Position numbers and translations under genes: made by a program. A stretch of DNA of 64,000 bases from Manduca sexta. Lineage: Eukaryota > Arthropoda > Insecta > Lepidoptera > Sphingidae. Numbering within the stretch: position 1 is the first letter of the stretch; every line of letters begins with the position of its first letter. The notes below the pieces were generated by a model. It was not told the origin of the DNA. It worked only from the letters and a program-made list of their open reading frames with translations, and did not search any database. Positions 46,933 through 58,650 of the stretch are shown in pieces. The stretch is taken from contig NC_051130.1 in NCBI RefSeq assembly GCF_014839805.1, positions 1,860,001 to 1,924,000 of the forward strand, in the 5' to 3' direction.

Positions 46933-48057
46933 ATTGCTGATTTTTTTCAAAAATGACGAAAAATACGTGAAGTAACCCTCGTCACCTATAAACGTCTATA
47001 ATACGCTCAAATCTCCACATCTCGTGGTTTGCGCCACTCGTCTGTCTGTGATGCCGTCTGCGTAGGTGAAGTATGCGCGAATAGTCGCGACGCATGCGCT
47101 GGCATTGTAATGGCGCGTTCACACAGACTACTTGCTCGATCAAAAATCTATTATACTGACCATAAAAATAAAAATCCGTTGTGGTGACACCCCTTTTTTT
47201 AACGTTTTAAAGTTTACGTTGTCAGTACAAGAAATTCGTTTTCCACAATCATTTTTTTTTATTCTTATTTCTATCTTTCTTCTAATATAGTCTCGCCATG
47301 GTGTACCTAAATGCTATGGAGTCGGGAGGTCATGTTTGAATTATTTTTTTTGTTTTATGCAGTTAGAAAATGCGGTAAAATGAGCGCATCACGAAACATA
47401 ATATGTTTGATTTCTTGATTATTATATTTACGTACTTTCCTTGTAAGCATATATTGAATTTTATCAATATATAAATAAATGCCTTGTCCGAACTAAAACT
47501 AAAAACTAACACATTCACGCCAAAAACGACCTTATGATAACCATAGATATCATTATTTACTAAAGGACTCTCACTACAAGAGCCTCTTTAATCCAGCTGT
47601 TTAAGAGCGTGTCAAAGTTACCACTACATCTGATTGTAATTGGTGTCCAGACAGAGTATCGTTTGGGAGATGATCCTCGCCAGTCGACACAATTATGCCG
47701 GCCTATTCTGATTTGACGATGACTTTGCTGTTTCGCCGAGTGGGCGGTAACCGACGCGCGGAGATGGAAAGTAACGTCTTTGTATAATATTGGCATTATA
47801 ATATTTGGCAATTAAAAGTAAAGACATATTGTGTAGTTATTAAAGGGTTAGGTTTACAGTGTCGCTGTTCAAAAACAGAGTGAGTGAGGAATTGGTATCA
47901 TCCCAGTTGAGCTGGCTAATCCTAAATGCAGATATTTTATAGCGTGCTTATATTAAATGATATAAGATAGCAGGATGCCGGACGCAGCAGTCTTTACCCA
48001 TAAACTCGGAAATAATGCGTTAGTATTGTTTAAACTTTATACGATTTATAGTTTGAT
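46933..48057. other. Unannotated stretch with a small Rep-F remnant
   Basis: 47667-47718 carries 'cgccagtcgacacaattatg' and 'ccggcctatt' from Rep-F, minus strand. Nothing else was recognised. Confidence 0.35.
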
Positions 48058-48195
48058 TTACTATCCCACAGCGGGGCGTTCCACCACTACTGAGAAGATT
48101 TAGGCCTTAGTCCACCACGGCCTAGTGAAGGCAGATTTTATATACCTTCGAAATTCTTTAAGAATTCTCAGGTATGTAAATTTATCACGCTTCAT
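48058..48195 (-). repeat. SINE-1 fragment, degraded
   Basis: 'ttaggccttagtccaccacg' and 'accttcgaaattctttaaga' are family words on the minus strand with several deletions. Confidence 0.55.
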
Positions 48196-48361
48196 ATAGC
48201 ATGAATAGTGATTCTAAAGAAACCTTAGTCACAAAAATCCTAGTACCTTTACAATATCCTTCATTACATTTCTCACGTCTCTAAATCTAGCTATAGCGGT
48301 GATTATAATTAGTCATCCGTATGTATACGTGTTAATTGCGGCACACGCAAATATCCGGAGT

Positions 48362-48407
48362 TTGGCGCCGGGGGGGCGCCGGGAGGCGGGCGCGCGGGCG
48401 AGGGGGG
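48362..48407 (+). other. G-rich block with G-quadruplex potential
   Basis: Five G runs lie on the plus strand (48370-48376, 48381-48383, 48388-48390, 48396-48398, 48402-48407), separated by loops of 3 to 5 bases. This fits the G3+N1-7 quadruplex rule. The block also holds two GGCGCC words. It stands out sharply from the AT-rich flanks and lies 27 bases before the satellite array. Confidence 0.7.
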
Positions 48408-48434
48408 AGAAGCGTCGAGACGTCGTCTGCGCAT

Positions 48435-49148
48435 CCCGTCCTCTATAGACACCGCTGGATTTATTACGATGAATTTTGGATTTAGATCTTAGAATGGAAA
48501 TTACATTTGGTAGATTTTGTGAATGATTTAAAATATCCCGTCATCTATAGACACCGCTGGATTTATTACGATGAATTTCGGAATTAGATCTTAGAATGGA
48601 AATTACATTTGGTAGATTTTGTGAATGATTTAAAATATCCCGTCATCTATAGACACCGCTGGATTTATTACGATGAATTTTGGAATTAGATCTTGGAATG
48701 GAAATTACATTTGGTGGACTTTGTGAATGATTGAAAATATCCCGTCCTCTATAGACACCGCTGGATTTATTACGATGAATTTTGGAATTAGATCTTAGAA
48801 TGGAAATGACAATTGGTGGATTTTGTGAATGATTGAAAATATCCCGTCATCTATAGACACCGCTGGATTTATTATGATGAATTTTGGAATTAGATCTTGG
48901 AATGGAAATTACATTTGGTGGACTTTGTGAATGATTGAAAATATCCCGTCCTCTATAGACACCGCTGGATTTATTACGATGAATTTTGGAATTAAATCTT
49001 AGAATGGAAATGACAATTGGTGGATTTTGTGAATGATTGAAAATATCCCGTCATCTATAGACACCGCTGGATTTATTACGGTGAATTTTGGAATTAGATC
49101 TTAGAATGGAAATTACAATTGGTAGTATTCGTGAATGATTGAAAATAT
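48435..49148 (+). repeat. 102-bp satellite, seven units, dimeric higher-order structure
   Basis: Units start at 48435, 48537, 48639, 48741, 48843, 48945 and 49047, each exactly 102 bp with no indels. Each begins with 'cccgtc(a/c)tctatagaca'. Units 3 and 5 share 'cttggaatgg' and 'ggtggactttg'. Units 4 and 6 share 'gtcctctatag' and 'gaaatgacaattggtgg'. Units 3-4 and 5-6 are therefore copies of one 204-bp dimer. All three plus-strand frames contain stops within the unit, so it is not coding. Right of 49148 the pattern ends in 'acgtgattttttt'. Confidence 0.93.
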
Positions 49149-50225
49149 ACGTGATTTTTTTCTAGTGTTTTTTGACTAATGTGTCCACTTGGGGTCACTT
49201 GGTTGATGTTGAAATTAGTGTCAGAAACAAATCGTTCTTCATTTGCCAATTATGGGTCCACTTGTAAGCAAATTATGCTTAAGATAAGTTTCTTTATTGT
49301 TGTTTTGTAATACTTAAAATGCATTAGAAACGTATTAGTTTCACTTTATAATCTCTGTATTGGGGTCATCATTTCACTATTACATCAGGGGGTCTATTCT
49401 AACAATCGCTACATATCGAGTCTCTCTGTATTTCTGATATCTAACTATTTATCTAAGAAGTAGTACACAAAGTTGAGTTTCACACACAACTCGCCGCAAG
49501 TCCTGCAAGCTTAAAATTGCCAGCTTGTGATTGCATACATGATAGAAATCGCTTGCAGAAGTCTCTCCCTCAATTTTGCTACTCCCTAACCGATACAAAT
49601 ACACAAAGTATTTGTAAGTTTATAATATATTTTATTTACCATTTTCTAGAAACGATACTAAACTCAATCTTTAATCCGATTCCGAGAATGAACCAATCAA
49701 AGTTAGTCATTTGTAACCATGTCAAATACATTGTTCTGATTGGTCCATTCTTGAGATAGGGAAAAAGCGATTGGGATCGATTTATGAAAATGTCAGTTAG
49801 ATAATATAATGAACCAATATTGTTTTCTAAATTTTAAAGTATACAAATATGATAGCTTCGCCCTGCTAGTGGACGTGAGAAAATTCACCCAATACAATAC
49901 TATAATAATTTCACGCGATTTGTCGGTCTGCGCCTGCGCCGGTCTGTAGGGGGCCGGCGTTTATTTGCAAATACCGTGGCTAAATGCAATCTTAGTACCG
50001 AGAATCCATCGGCGATAATGCACTGCCGTCGAATAATCATTTCTACTATAATAAAACAGTAGTCTGTTTGAGTCAAACAAGGCTGGTCCTTTTTTGATGC
50101 AGTTTTTAAACGAGTTTTGTAAAGAAAATTTTTCATCGCCAGATATACTAGCAGCAAGTATACACCACTGTAGGGCTAGCCAGAGGTATCATTATACTAT
50201 TTATTTTCGATACTATTTTACTTAT
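49149..50225. other. Unannotated stretch with an inverted repeat
   Basis: An imperfect inverted repeat of about 18 bp ('gagaatgaaccaatca' against 'tgattggtccattctt') spans 49682-49756 with a loop of about 40 bases. It could be a MITE remnant. No gene was recognised. Confidence 0.4.
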
Positions 50226-50540
50226 ATAAATAATATCAGCTCTGTGTTATATACTGTGCCACTGCTGGGCACGGACCTTCTCTACTACTGAGTGATTAGG
50301 TCTAAGTCCACCACGCTGGTCTAGTACGGATTAGCAGACTTCACACACCCTCAAAATTCTTAAAAAGAACTTATCAGGTATGTAGGATTCCTCATGAGGT
50401 TTTCCTTCACCGTTAAAGTAAGCAATAATTCAGAGAATACATACATAACTTTAGTAAAGTCAGAGGTGCGTGTCCTTGGATTTTGAACCTGCAGACATTC
50501 TTTTCGGCAGTCGTGCCACTCCCAACTAGGCTACCGATTT
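50226..50540 (-). repeat. SINE-1 copy, near full length, diverged
   Basis: It runs from the tail 'ataatatcagctctgtgtta' through 'gtccaccacgctggtctagt' to the head 'cccaactaggctaccgattt'. Scattered small deletions show age. Confidence 0.75.
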
Positions 50541-52323
50541 CCATCGGTATATGAAATTCCAGTACCAAAGTACTTACGTGTGTCTTTTAAACCAAAAAAA
50601 ACCCCTTTTGACTGACCTGATATTCGAATTCAGAACCTCTCAAAGCAATCTGCACCTAACGATCCGTAAACATCCTTTACGAAAATGACTTCAATGTACA
50701 TTTTTTTACAATGCATAATTAAAATGAAATTTCCTTAGTCATTAAGATTACCAAGATAATGGGCCATGGGACATGTTACTGTCGCGTGTATTGAAATGTG
50801 TTTCAATTAATATATAATAATGTGAAAGATTTGTATCTATGTTGCAAATAATGTTGATTGTTAATGTGCTTGTAATGAATTTTGCAACGTTCAGGGTTGT
50901 CATATTTTGTAATATCCGAAGAATACATAGATGGTTTCTGACTAGGATATAGAAGTGAAAATGAATAAAAAAATCACGTATATGCTTTATAATTAAGTAT
51001 ATTAAGTATCTAATCGATCATCAAATCGTCTTTATAAATGCATTAATAAAGTTTCTGCAATTTTATACCGCTGTACTTTGATAAAAAAATATTTTCATTT
51101 ATGTTGAAACGACTGATATTTGACAAAACTTTTCCGAAGTGACAACCCTAGTTAAGTCGAGAGTAGACGAGCGGAACGTAATGACTCTTATCAGGTCCTT
51201 TCCCCATAAATGTGCATTAGGGTTTATTTTTTAGCGCCACTTGTTTAATGGTTATTTTTGGCGATTATTATGTTGTTAATGTTAATAATCAGACAGCAAA
51301 CAAAGTACTTTTAGGGTTCCATACTGTTATAAATAAAGCATTTAATGGATTTTGTTTGAGTAAAAATGTAATTTTCATTTTATAAAATATGTCTGAATGT
51401 ACGAACGTAATATGAGTCAGAAACAAAATCTATGGGACCAAACTGAAAGTATATTCTTTCGAATAAAAAAATACAAATCGGTTTATAAATGACCGAGTTC
51501 TGAAGTAACAAGTTAAAAAAATACAAGTCGAATTGATTTTTCCTCCTTTTTTTTGAAGTCGGTAAAAAAATGACATGGGGGGGGGGCTAGGTACTACTGA
51601 TGTTCGTTGATCGCTATGTTGTTTATTGGCACTGATATTTGCGTTGACTCCAACACGTACGCAACACTGCAAAAGAAATTCGTATTGGATTACTTTATTG
51701 TCCGTCAGTCTGCCTGACAACTCTTTTTCTCAGGAACGCGTAGAGGTATCAAGTTGAAATTAATATGAAATATTCAGTTTTACGATCTCAGTTTCAGTTA
51801 GGGAAAACTAAACTAGCAAGTCAACGTGATCAAAAGATATGACCGTTTATGTGGTACATTTTGCAATTTACAAGGGAATCGAAATTTATAGGGTGCTTCC
51901 TGTTGACCAAAATCATACAATTTGGCTAGAAGCACATGTAAAGGAAAAATCAGGAAGATGTACATATGTACTTTAATAAAAAAGCAAATTCATGAATACA
52001 AAATTATTATTTGCGGTTGGTACAATAACCGTGTCTATGGATCGATCGAACACTATCAATAAAGTGAAGTTTGACAAATTTGAACTTGTATACTTGGAAT
52101 TTGGATATCTTACCTACATGTGTCTACAGAACCCTTGGTGCGCGAGTCCAACTCGCACTTCTCATTATTTGCAATAATTATAAAAAAATACAATTAATAC
52201 ACCGACATTTGCAATAACTTTGATGTCGAAACTGCTGGTTACTTACAGAATGACGTCAGATCTACACTGTACAGTTTATTTTTTTCAAATTAAAGGCTTA
52301 ACCGGAAGAGCACTAATAATAAC
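50541..52323. other. Unannotated stretch
   Basis: No gene was recognised. There is a run of ten G (about 51579-51588) and a 96-codon minus-strand frame (51430-51720) without motif. Confidence 0.35.
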
Positions 52324-52530
52324 TCAAATATAAAACAAAGTCCCCTTTTCTGTCTGTCTGTATGTGATCGATTTTCTCAAAATCTACTGAACGGATTTTT
52401 ATGAAATTTTGTATGGAGATAATTTAAGACCCTGAGAAGGATATAAGCTACTTTCTATCCCGGGAAAATATATAGCGGGACTTTTATTCCAGAAAACACC
52501 TTAACGCGGGCGAAGTCACGAGAAAAAAAT
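52324..52530 (+). repeat. Hel-A copy (Helitron-like)
   Basis: It runs from 'aaaacaaagtccccttttct' through 'atcccgggaaaatatatagc' to 'gcgggcgaagtcacgag'. The terminal CTAG is lost. Confidence 0.7.
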
Positions 52531-53329
52531 TCTCACTAAAACTAACATTATAGCTTTGCTTAATGACTTCTGTATACAAGAAGTCGAATGTTAAAAAACT
52601 ATATAAAATTAGTTCTTGGATTTTATCGAGATATTGTTGAATTTTTACCCCTAACGGCTCTAAGAGTTTCCAGTCTTCTTGGTCACGGGGCGGATCTCGT
52701 GTTGGTCGTACGAAAAGTTAATCTTATAATATCTACCTTCATTTTACAATTATACAACCGTGAATAATCAAAAAACCCGGGACACAATCTGGAATGCTTT
52801 GCACTTAAATTTCGATGTAGTGAGATTGTATAAGTTCAAGACTATAGATTATTCCAAGACAAATATTTTTCTATTGGCTTCAATTGCTATAACAATCAAA
52901 ATAACTATCATTAAATAGAAAACCATAATTATTTCATAATTTTAATTAATATGTAAAATAATTACGATTTAAATATAGCAATAAAACCTAATTATATTAA
53001 CAAATATTTTTTTCCTTCCATCTTATGTAAAAAAACAACGGTTAATAAAATTAAATATAAAACACTTCCGCCAAAGATTATTCACTCTAAGAGCTCGGAA
53101 ATTATAATAAAAAAAGTAATTTAAATCCAACAGAATAATATAATTGCTGTAACCCGTTATAATATGATAATAATAAAGTGTAAAAAACGCGACAAGTTTT
53201 TAAGTTTCCGATTTTTTACTAATATTCCGGCAAAACGACTTGCCATCCTCACGTTAGATGGGTACGGTTAGAATAAAAATAAATCAATGGAACTGAATAA
53301 ATAATTTTTTATTAATAAATAGTTTTTGT
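52531..53329. other. Unannotated AT-rich stretch
   Basis: No gene or repeat family was recognised. Confidence 0.35.
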
Positions 53330-53484
53330 CTGCAGCTCCATTTGCGTAAAAAAGTTTTTCCAAGATTAATATTTTCCCGGGATAAAAGTTAGTATAACTT
53401 CCTATTAGTTAAAAAAAAAATCGGTTTAGTACTTGATATTGGCGCGTTCAAACAAACTCTTCAGCTTTATATATTAGTATATAT
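53330..53484 (-). repeat. Hel-B fragment
   Basis: 'tttcccgggataaaagttag', 'acttcctattagtt' and 'gcgttcaaacaaactcttca' match Hel-B, and the copy ends 'gctttatatattagtatat'. Confidence 0.6.
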
Positions 53485-53899
53485 AACAAATTAAATGTAT
53501 ATATTTTGTTAATAAAAATGTGTATAAGACAATATTTTAACTTTGTTACTAATTCATTTATAAATGTACGAGTAAAATTAAAATAATATCTGTGTATACC
53601 TAAATGTATTTATCACGAATAATCGCAATATTCTATAGTCTGCATCAAAATAATTACGCACTATATAACAGTCATGATAATAAGCAATTTATTTTTTGCT
53701 AACCTTACGAAAAATCCGGAAAACTGTACAATGTATATAATTTTTTATACTTGTCAATTGGACATCCCTTTAAGAAAAAAAAAAACTATATTTATAGAAG
53801 AGAACTAATTAAATTGCTTTATAATGCTTTAGAAAAAATATCGCTTTGTGTTTTCTACTGCTGTACGGCAGCACATGACATTAATGCAGACAGAGTCGC

Positions 53900-54150
53900 C
53901 ATTACTTCGAAATTCTTACGCAGAACTCTCAGGTTTTAACGACGTTTCCTCATTATTTCATATTCACCTAGTTGGTAAAACTGAATAAAAACAATCTTAC
54001 CTATATGGACATATGGACGGGTTCACCCAGTTAAGTAATCAAAAACTAATTCCACCCTTACAAAAAACAACCTTATCTACAGTATGGACCGGCTAATCAA
54101 AAACGAATTCCACCCTTACAAAACTTACGCAGAACTCTCAGATATGTGAC
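53900..54150. repeat. Local duplications, partly SINE-1 derived
   Basis: 'ttacgcagaactctcag' occurs at about 53916 and 54124, and 'aattccacccttacaaaa' twice 58 bp apart (about 54046 and 54104). The surrounding words resemble a worn SINE-1 middle on the minus strand. Confidence 0.4.
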
Positions 54151-55105
54151 ATTACCTCAATATTTTCATATTGCCCCCTGGATAGTAAGTAAGTCAGTGA
54201 GATGGAATCCTGCATATTGTCTGGACTTGTTAAATATAATCCACAGAGCGGACGTTGTGAAAATATCCAGTTATTCCGCATTTAGACATGTCTCACATAT
54301 AATTAGAATAAACAGCACTTTAATTTTAGCATCCTTTGAATGTTGGATTCCAAATGTACCGACGAACCGATATGGATGTATTTTGACATTAAGTATTTAT
54401 GCTGAAAGAAACTGTTTAGTCTTTAAAAATGGTTGATGTTTGAAGCTTTTGATTTTGTTTAGTTTAAAGGATGTGACACGAAAACTGATGGGTAGTGCGA
54501 CGAGTCTTCAATACGAACTAAATTATAATGTATTACTTCGATTGGTCTGTGCTTGAAACATTGATATAATAAATCTTGTAACGCCTTTTTGTACTGGCTA
54601 AAATGTCCTTTAAATCAGACAGAGTTTTCACACTGTTGCTATGTGTAGAAATAGAATGGTAAACTTCGAAATGTTAATGAAATTTCTTTAGAGACTCATC
54701 AATTAGTCACTTTATCCTGTGTAATCTTTACATACATTATAGGTATATCCTAATAGACGAAATATCATTGACGTATATTCTATAGACACGAACGTCCATA
54801 TACCTAAAGTATTTGTTCAAAATCTGAACTAAAATGGCAATCAAGACGTCACTGTTATAAACTATTTATTTACTTGAACAACAAATAATTTTACTTATTT
54901 TACTAATATTTTTTATTCGAATCCAGGTTTACACTTAGAGTCGAGGTCTTGTATCATGAGCGCCACACCGTACACCACAAGCTGTCAATATTGACCATAC
55001 TAAAGTCAGTTTGAATAAATATCGGTTCAAATCAGTTGAACACAGTGAATGTTCGGAACGCCCAATTTAGTACGTAGTACATATTATTATATTGATGCGA
55101 AATAT
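54151..55105. other. Unannotated stretch
   Basis: A 96-codon frame at 54146-54436 shows no recognised domain. A weak Rep-G trace lies at 54590-54650. Nothing else was seen. Confidence 0.3.
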
Positions 55106-55330
55106 TAATTTCTTATGATAATGCGAATGTTAGACATGGAAATAAAACTATTTTTCGGATTTATCGCGGCTTTTTATATTATAAACTTCTCCCGACGTCT
55201 CGAAGATTTTGCAGTCTTCATGTTTATGGACAGTCTGCTCTTTGGCCATGAAGGTTGCATAGTCTTCGTAACTTGGGGAGAAAATTAAAATACGGAAAAC
55301 GGCAATAAAACACAAAACCTAATTTAATTT
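55106..55330. repeat. Fold-D copy
   Basis: 'gcgaatgttagacatggaaa', 'ataaaactatttttcggatt', 'ctcccgacgtctcgaagatt' and 'gtcttcgtaacttggggaga' show both halves of the inverted structure. Confidence 0.6.
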
Positions 55331-55699
55331 CGTAGACAAAATATAATTGTGAAAATAATATGCCTAAAAAGTTGCTTTATATGCATAAAAATAATCTCCC
55401 ATAGTATACAATATAAAAACGAAACATCCAAACGTCGTAGCAATAGGAATGAATAAGGAAATATACCGCAGAAATGCAATTAACAGAGATTTATGCTGCT
55501 ATGTTCTGTTATTTATTATATATGGTACTCATGAGCTATCATTTATTATTATTCGGAATTTATCCCTGCATGTTATTGTTATAAATTGGAATAAGGGGAT
55601 GGAATCGAACGTCGATTTATGATTTTATGTAAGATTTGTTCATCGCATAGCTTTTTATATTGGCTTTCATATTGGGTCCTTTAAGTGGAACATTAAACA

Positions 55700-55755
55700 A
55701 TTAGGCAGGCCGGCATAAACATGCCGACCGTCAAGAGATACATCTCTGCTGATCG
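55700..55755 (+). repeat. Rep-F remnant
   Basis: 'aggcaggccggcataaacat' followed by 'gccgaccgtcaagagata' is a short diverged piece of the family. Confidence 0.35.
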
Positions 55756-56136
55756 ACGTTTGCATGCTAGAGTAAAATTATAATGCTGGCACTTATCAAC
55801 AAATTTATAAATATAAAGATATTAATGCTAAGTATATATTTTTTTTGTTTCCGCATCTAAGCATATAAATTATATGTAATAAGCCAATTAACATTTTTAA
55901 AATTTGTTTAATTTAAGAAATGGCATAAAATAAAACAGAAATCCTGTTTTGTGAAAAATCAATTACTCGGAACCTACGCGTCATCCTATAAGGAGAGAAG
56001 TTATAGTTCTATTGTTGGAAGTTGTGCCAGCGGGCGGCTATAGGCTCCCGTCTAGACCTCACATTTGGGATCACTCCAAGGACAGGGATATACTATACGC
56101 CTTTACTAGAGATGGGAAAAGGCATTTTTATTGTAA

Positions 56137-56325
56137 TTTTATAACTATTTTACGGATATTATCGCGGTTTTAATATTAGACTTTTCTCCCGACGTTTCGA
56201 AGACTTAGCAGGCTTCACCAACAGCTAAAAATTTTAAAAGTTGTATAATTGTATAATGTAGGTAGATATTGTAACTTTGACTTTGCGGATGAACAACACC
56301 TCAGTCCCCCCCGTGACCGTGAAGG
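56137..56325. repeat. Fold-D copy, left half and interior
   Basis: 'aactattttacggatattat', 'cgcggttttaatatta', 'ctcccgacgtttcgaagact' and 'gactttgcggatgaacaaca' are well preserved. The right arm is absent. Confidence 0.65.
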
Positions 56326-56517
56326 CCATTTTCAAAAAAGTAGTCTATATCTATGAAATGCTTAATTTCATCAAAGTCAGTTCAGTTGGCCGTTAAAGCA
56401 TAAGTTACTTTTGCATCATAATTTTAGTATGGATTACACTAGTGATCTGATTTACACCACAAAGTTATTTAATTACATTTTTAGATTGTAACAAATACTT
56501 GACTTGCTAGAGATTTG

Positions 56518-56620
56518 AATCCGAAGTAGAGATATGCTCGCCCTCATAATATCAAAGACCTGCAAAGTGGTGCACTAGTGGCGTCTCTGCTTACTCCTTC
56601 AGGGAAGGCGTGAGTATATT
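56518..56620 (+). repeat. SINE-2 fragment
   Basis: 'gatatgctcgccctcataat' and the tail 'gcgtctctgcttactccttc' then 'agggaaggcgtgag' mark the 3' half. Confidence 0.5.
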
Positions 56621-56893
56621 TATGAATCCATGTGATAGCGTGACTTGCGTGTTACAAACTTGCTGGCACTTTATTTTCTTTCTTTTTTTATCAATTTTAT
56701 GAAACAATTATGTAAATATTTCAACAAAAACTTTAATGGTGGCTGCATTTTGGCGTTAAAGCTAACTTTAGTAATTGCTTAACAAGGATTCCGTGTTAAA
56801 CGCTGTTAAAAATTAGTCTAGTAATAAAAACTTGTCAAGCGTAACTTGATATTGTAAACTGAGTTTCGTATTCATGGAATTTATTTTTAACTA

Positions 56894-57445
56894 ACTATTG
56901 CTTGCGGCTTCTGTTACGTGAGAAAGTTTTTCCGTGATAAAAATCCGGCTTTATATTTTCCCGGGATAATAATTAGCCTATAGCACTCAGGATCAATAAA
57001 AAGCGACGATAGCCTAGTTGGGTGTGGAACGGACTGCCAAGACGAATGTCCGCAGGTTCAAATCCCAAGGGCACACACCTCTGACTTTTTTTTAAATCTT
57101 GTGTGTATTCTTTGTGAATTTATCGTTCTCTTTAACGGTGAAGGAAAACATCGTAAGGAAACCTGCTAATCTGAGAAGTTCTCTATAGGAATTTCGAAGG
57201 TGTGTGAAGTCTACCAATCCGCACTAGGCCAGCGTGGTGGACTAAGGCCTAATCCCTCTCAGTAGTAGAGGAGGCTCGTGCTCAGCAGTGGGCAAGTATA
57301 TGTAATACAGGGCTGATATTATTATTATTACATACTCAGGATCAATGTAGCTTCCTATTAGTGAAAGAATTTTCAAAATCAGTTTAGTAGTTCCAGAGAT
57401 TACCCCCTCAAACAAACAAACTCACAATCTTTACATCTTTATAGT
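56894..57445 (-). repeat. Hel-B copy split by a SINE-1
   Basis: The left part (56894-56997) has 'cttgcggcttctgttacgtg' and 'tttcccgggataataattag'. The right part (57334-57445) has 'gtagcttcctattagtgaaa' and 'cctcaaacaaacaaactcac'. Removing the SINE and one target copy restores a continuous Hel-B. Confidence 0.75.
56998..57333 (+). mobile_element. SINE-1, full length with 13-bp target duplication
   Basis: This is the best-defined copy. Box A 'tagcctagttgg' is at 57010-57021 and box B 'ggttcaaatcc' at 57055-57065, the tRNA-like internal Pol III promoter. The body runs to 'acagggctgatatt' and an (ATT)n tail. It is flanked by the exact repeat 'actcaggatcaat' at 56985-56997 and 57334-57346. Length is 336 bp. 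Copying depends on a LINE-encoded reverse transcriptase. Confidence 0.92.
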
Positions 57446-57627
57446 ATTATATCATACATAACCATAATGTCATATATTTTTGTTATTTGTTTGGCGCAGT
57501 TACAATGTACAAATTATGTTACAACAAAAGGCTTACCAATTAAAGTATATAGTACTACTGTACATCAATGAACACCGCGCACAACATTTGAATAGAATAT
57601 AATATTGTGTGATTTCAATTGACAGTT

Positions 57628-57760
57628 CAAAACAGCACCAACCCTGTAATTTTTTTAAACCGGCATAATTGCGTCGACTGGTGAGGGTTAATCATCTCTT
57701 GCTATTCCACACTATCTGGACCCCACCCCGCTTATAGTATGTACAGTGGAGTGTCTTTGC
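57628..57760 (+). repeat. Rep-F fragment
   Basis: 'aaaccggcataattgcgtcg', 'actggtgagggttaatcatc' and 'ggaccccaccccgc' match the second half of the family. Confidence 0.5.
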
Positions 57761-57985
57761 TGGGTGTGTAAAAATAATGTGATTAGATAGACGGCACAAC
57801 CTGAGTTAAAAGGATTTTTTGGTGTTCATTTCTTACGGACTCCTAAATTAACACTGATAAAGACTAGGAATCTGTGATTGATGTCGTTAAGAAATTAGTA
57901 AGAAAAGTGTTTTTTTATCAAAACCATTTACTAGTAAGTCGTTATCCTAATCTATAGTCTTAACAAAATGTTTTTATTTAGATTT

Positions 57986-58080
57986 CTTAATGTTTTCTTA
58001 TGTTTACGCGAATGTTAGACATTAAAATAAAATATATTTTCAGATTTTATCACGGTTTTTATATTGTATTTTTACAAAAA
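57986..58080. repeat. Fold-D left fragment
   Basis: 'ttcttatgtttacgcgaatg', 'ttagacattaaaataaaata' and 'gattttatcacggtttttat' are the flank and left arm. Confidence 0.6.
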
Positions 58081-58451
58081 ATTAAAATATTAAATAAATA
58101 AGTCCACGTTTTTAGCTCTGAAGGGGTAAGCAATGATGCACCCCAACCACAACTTATGGCAATTTCGTAGGAAAATAGAACTTCTTGTCTAAATATCGGA
58201 TAGATATTTCATTTCCATTGCTTTGAAATGCGCTAAGAACCTAAAACTTTAAAGATGACAGTGCCATAATACTACTAACGTAGTACGGCAGCATCACGCT
58301 GAATGAGAGATGCCTTTGCTGGTATTTGTTTTTTTTTCATTGAATCTTAAGAAACATGTATACTTATTTCTACCTATATATAGACGTAGTGTTGTTTTGT
58401 TCAGTGTTCTAACGCTAGTAATAAATATATCTTTCTTTCTTTATTCTTCTA

Positions 58452-58650
58452 CCAGCTTTTGCCCGCGGCTCCGCCCGCGTGATAAAGTTTTCCGTTATAA
58501 TCTCTTAAAAGTTACAAATTTTCCTCGTCTTCGCAACCGTTATCATTATTGCTCCGCTCCTATTGATCATAGCGTTTTCGGTTCGAACTAGTAGTTCCTG
58601 AGATTAGCGCTTTTAAACAAACAAACTTTTTAGTTTTATATAAAAGTATT
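58452..58650 (-). repeat. Hel-B copy, internally deleted
   Basis: Hairpin 'gcccgcggctccgcccgcgt' at left, then 'attgctccgctcctattgat' from the 123-bp unit and 'agtagttcctgagattagcg'. It is shorter than the copies at 23783 and 24797. Confidence 0.65.

Noticed and set aside
48435..49148. CRISPR array or coding repeat of period 102
   Set aside because: There is no repeat/spacer alternation because whole units are homologous, and the genome is eukaryotic. Although 102 is a multiple of three, every plus-strand frame has stops in the unit.
54146..54436. 96-codon plus-strand ORF
   Set aside because: It has no ATG at its stated start that is well placed, no domain, and it begins in repeat-derived sequence.
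57003..57070. tRNA gene suggested by box A and box B
   Set aside because: The boxes belong to the SINE-1 head. No aminoacyl stem can be formed and the sequence continues into the SINE body. The same applies to the other box B matches at 25520, 39530 and 6100.
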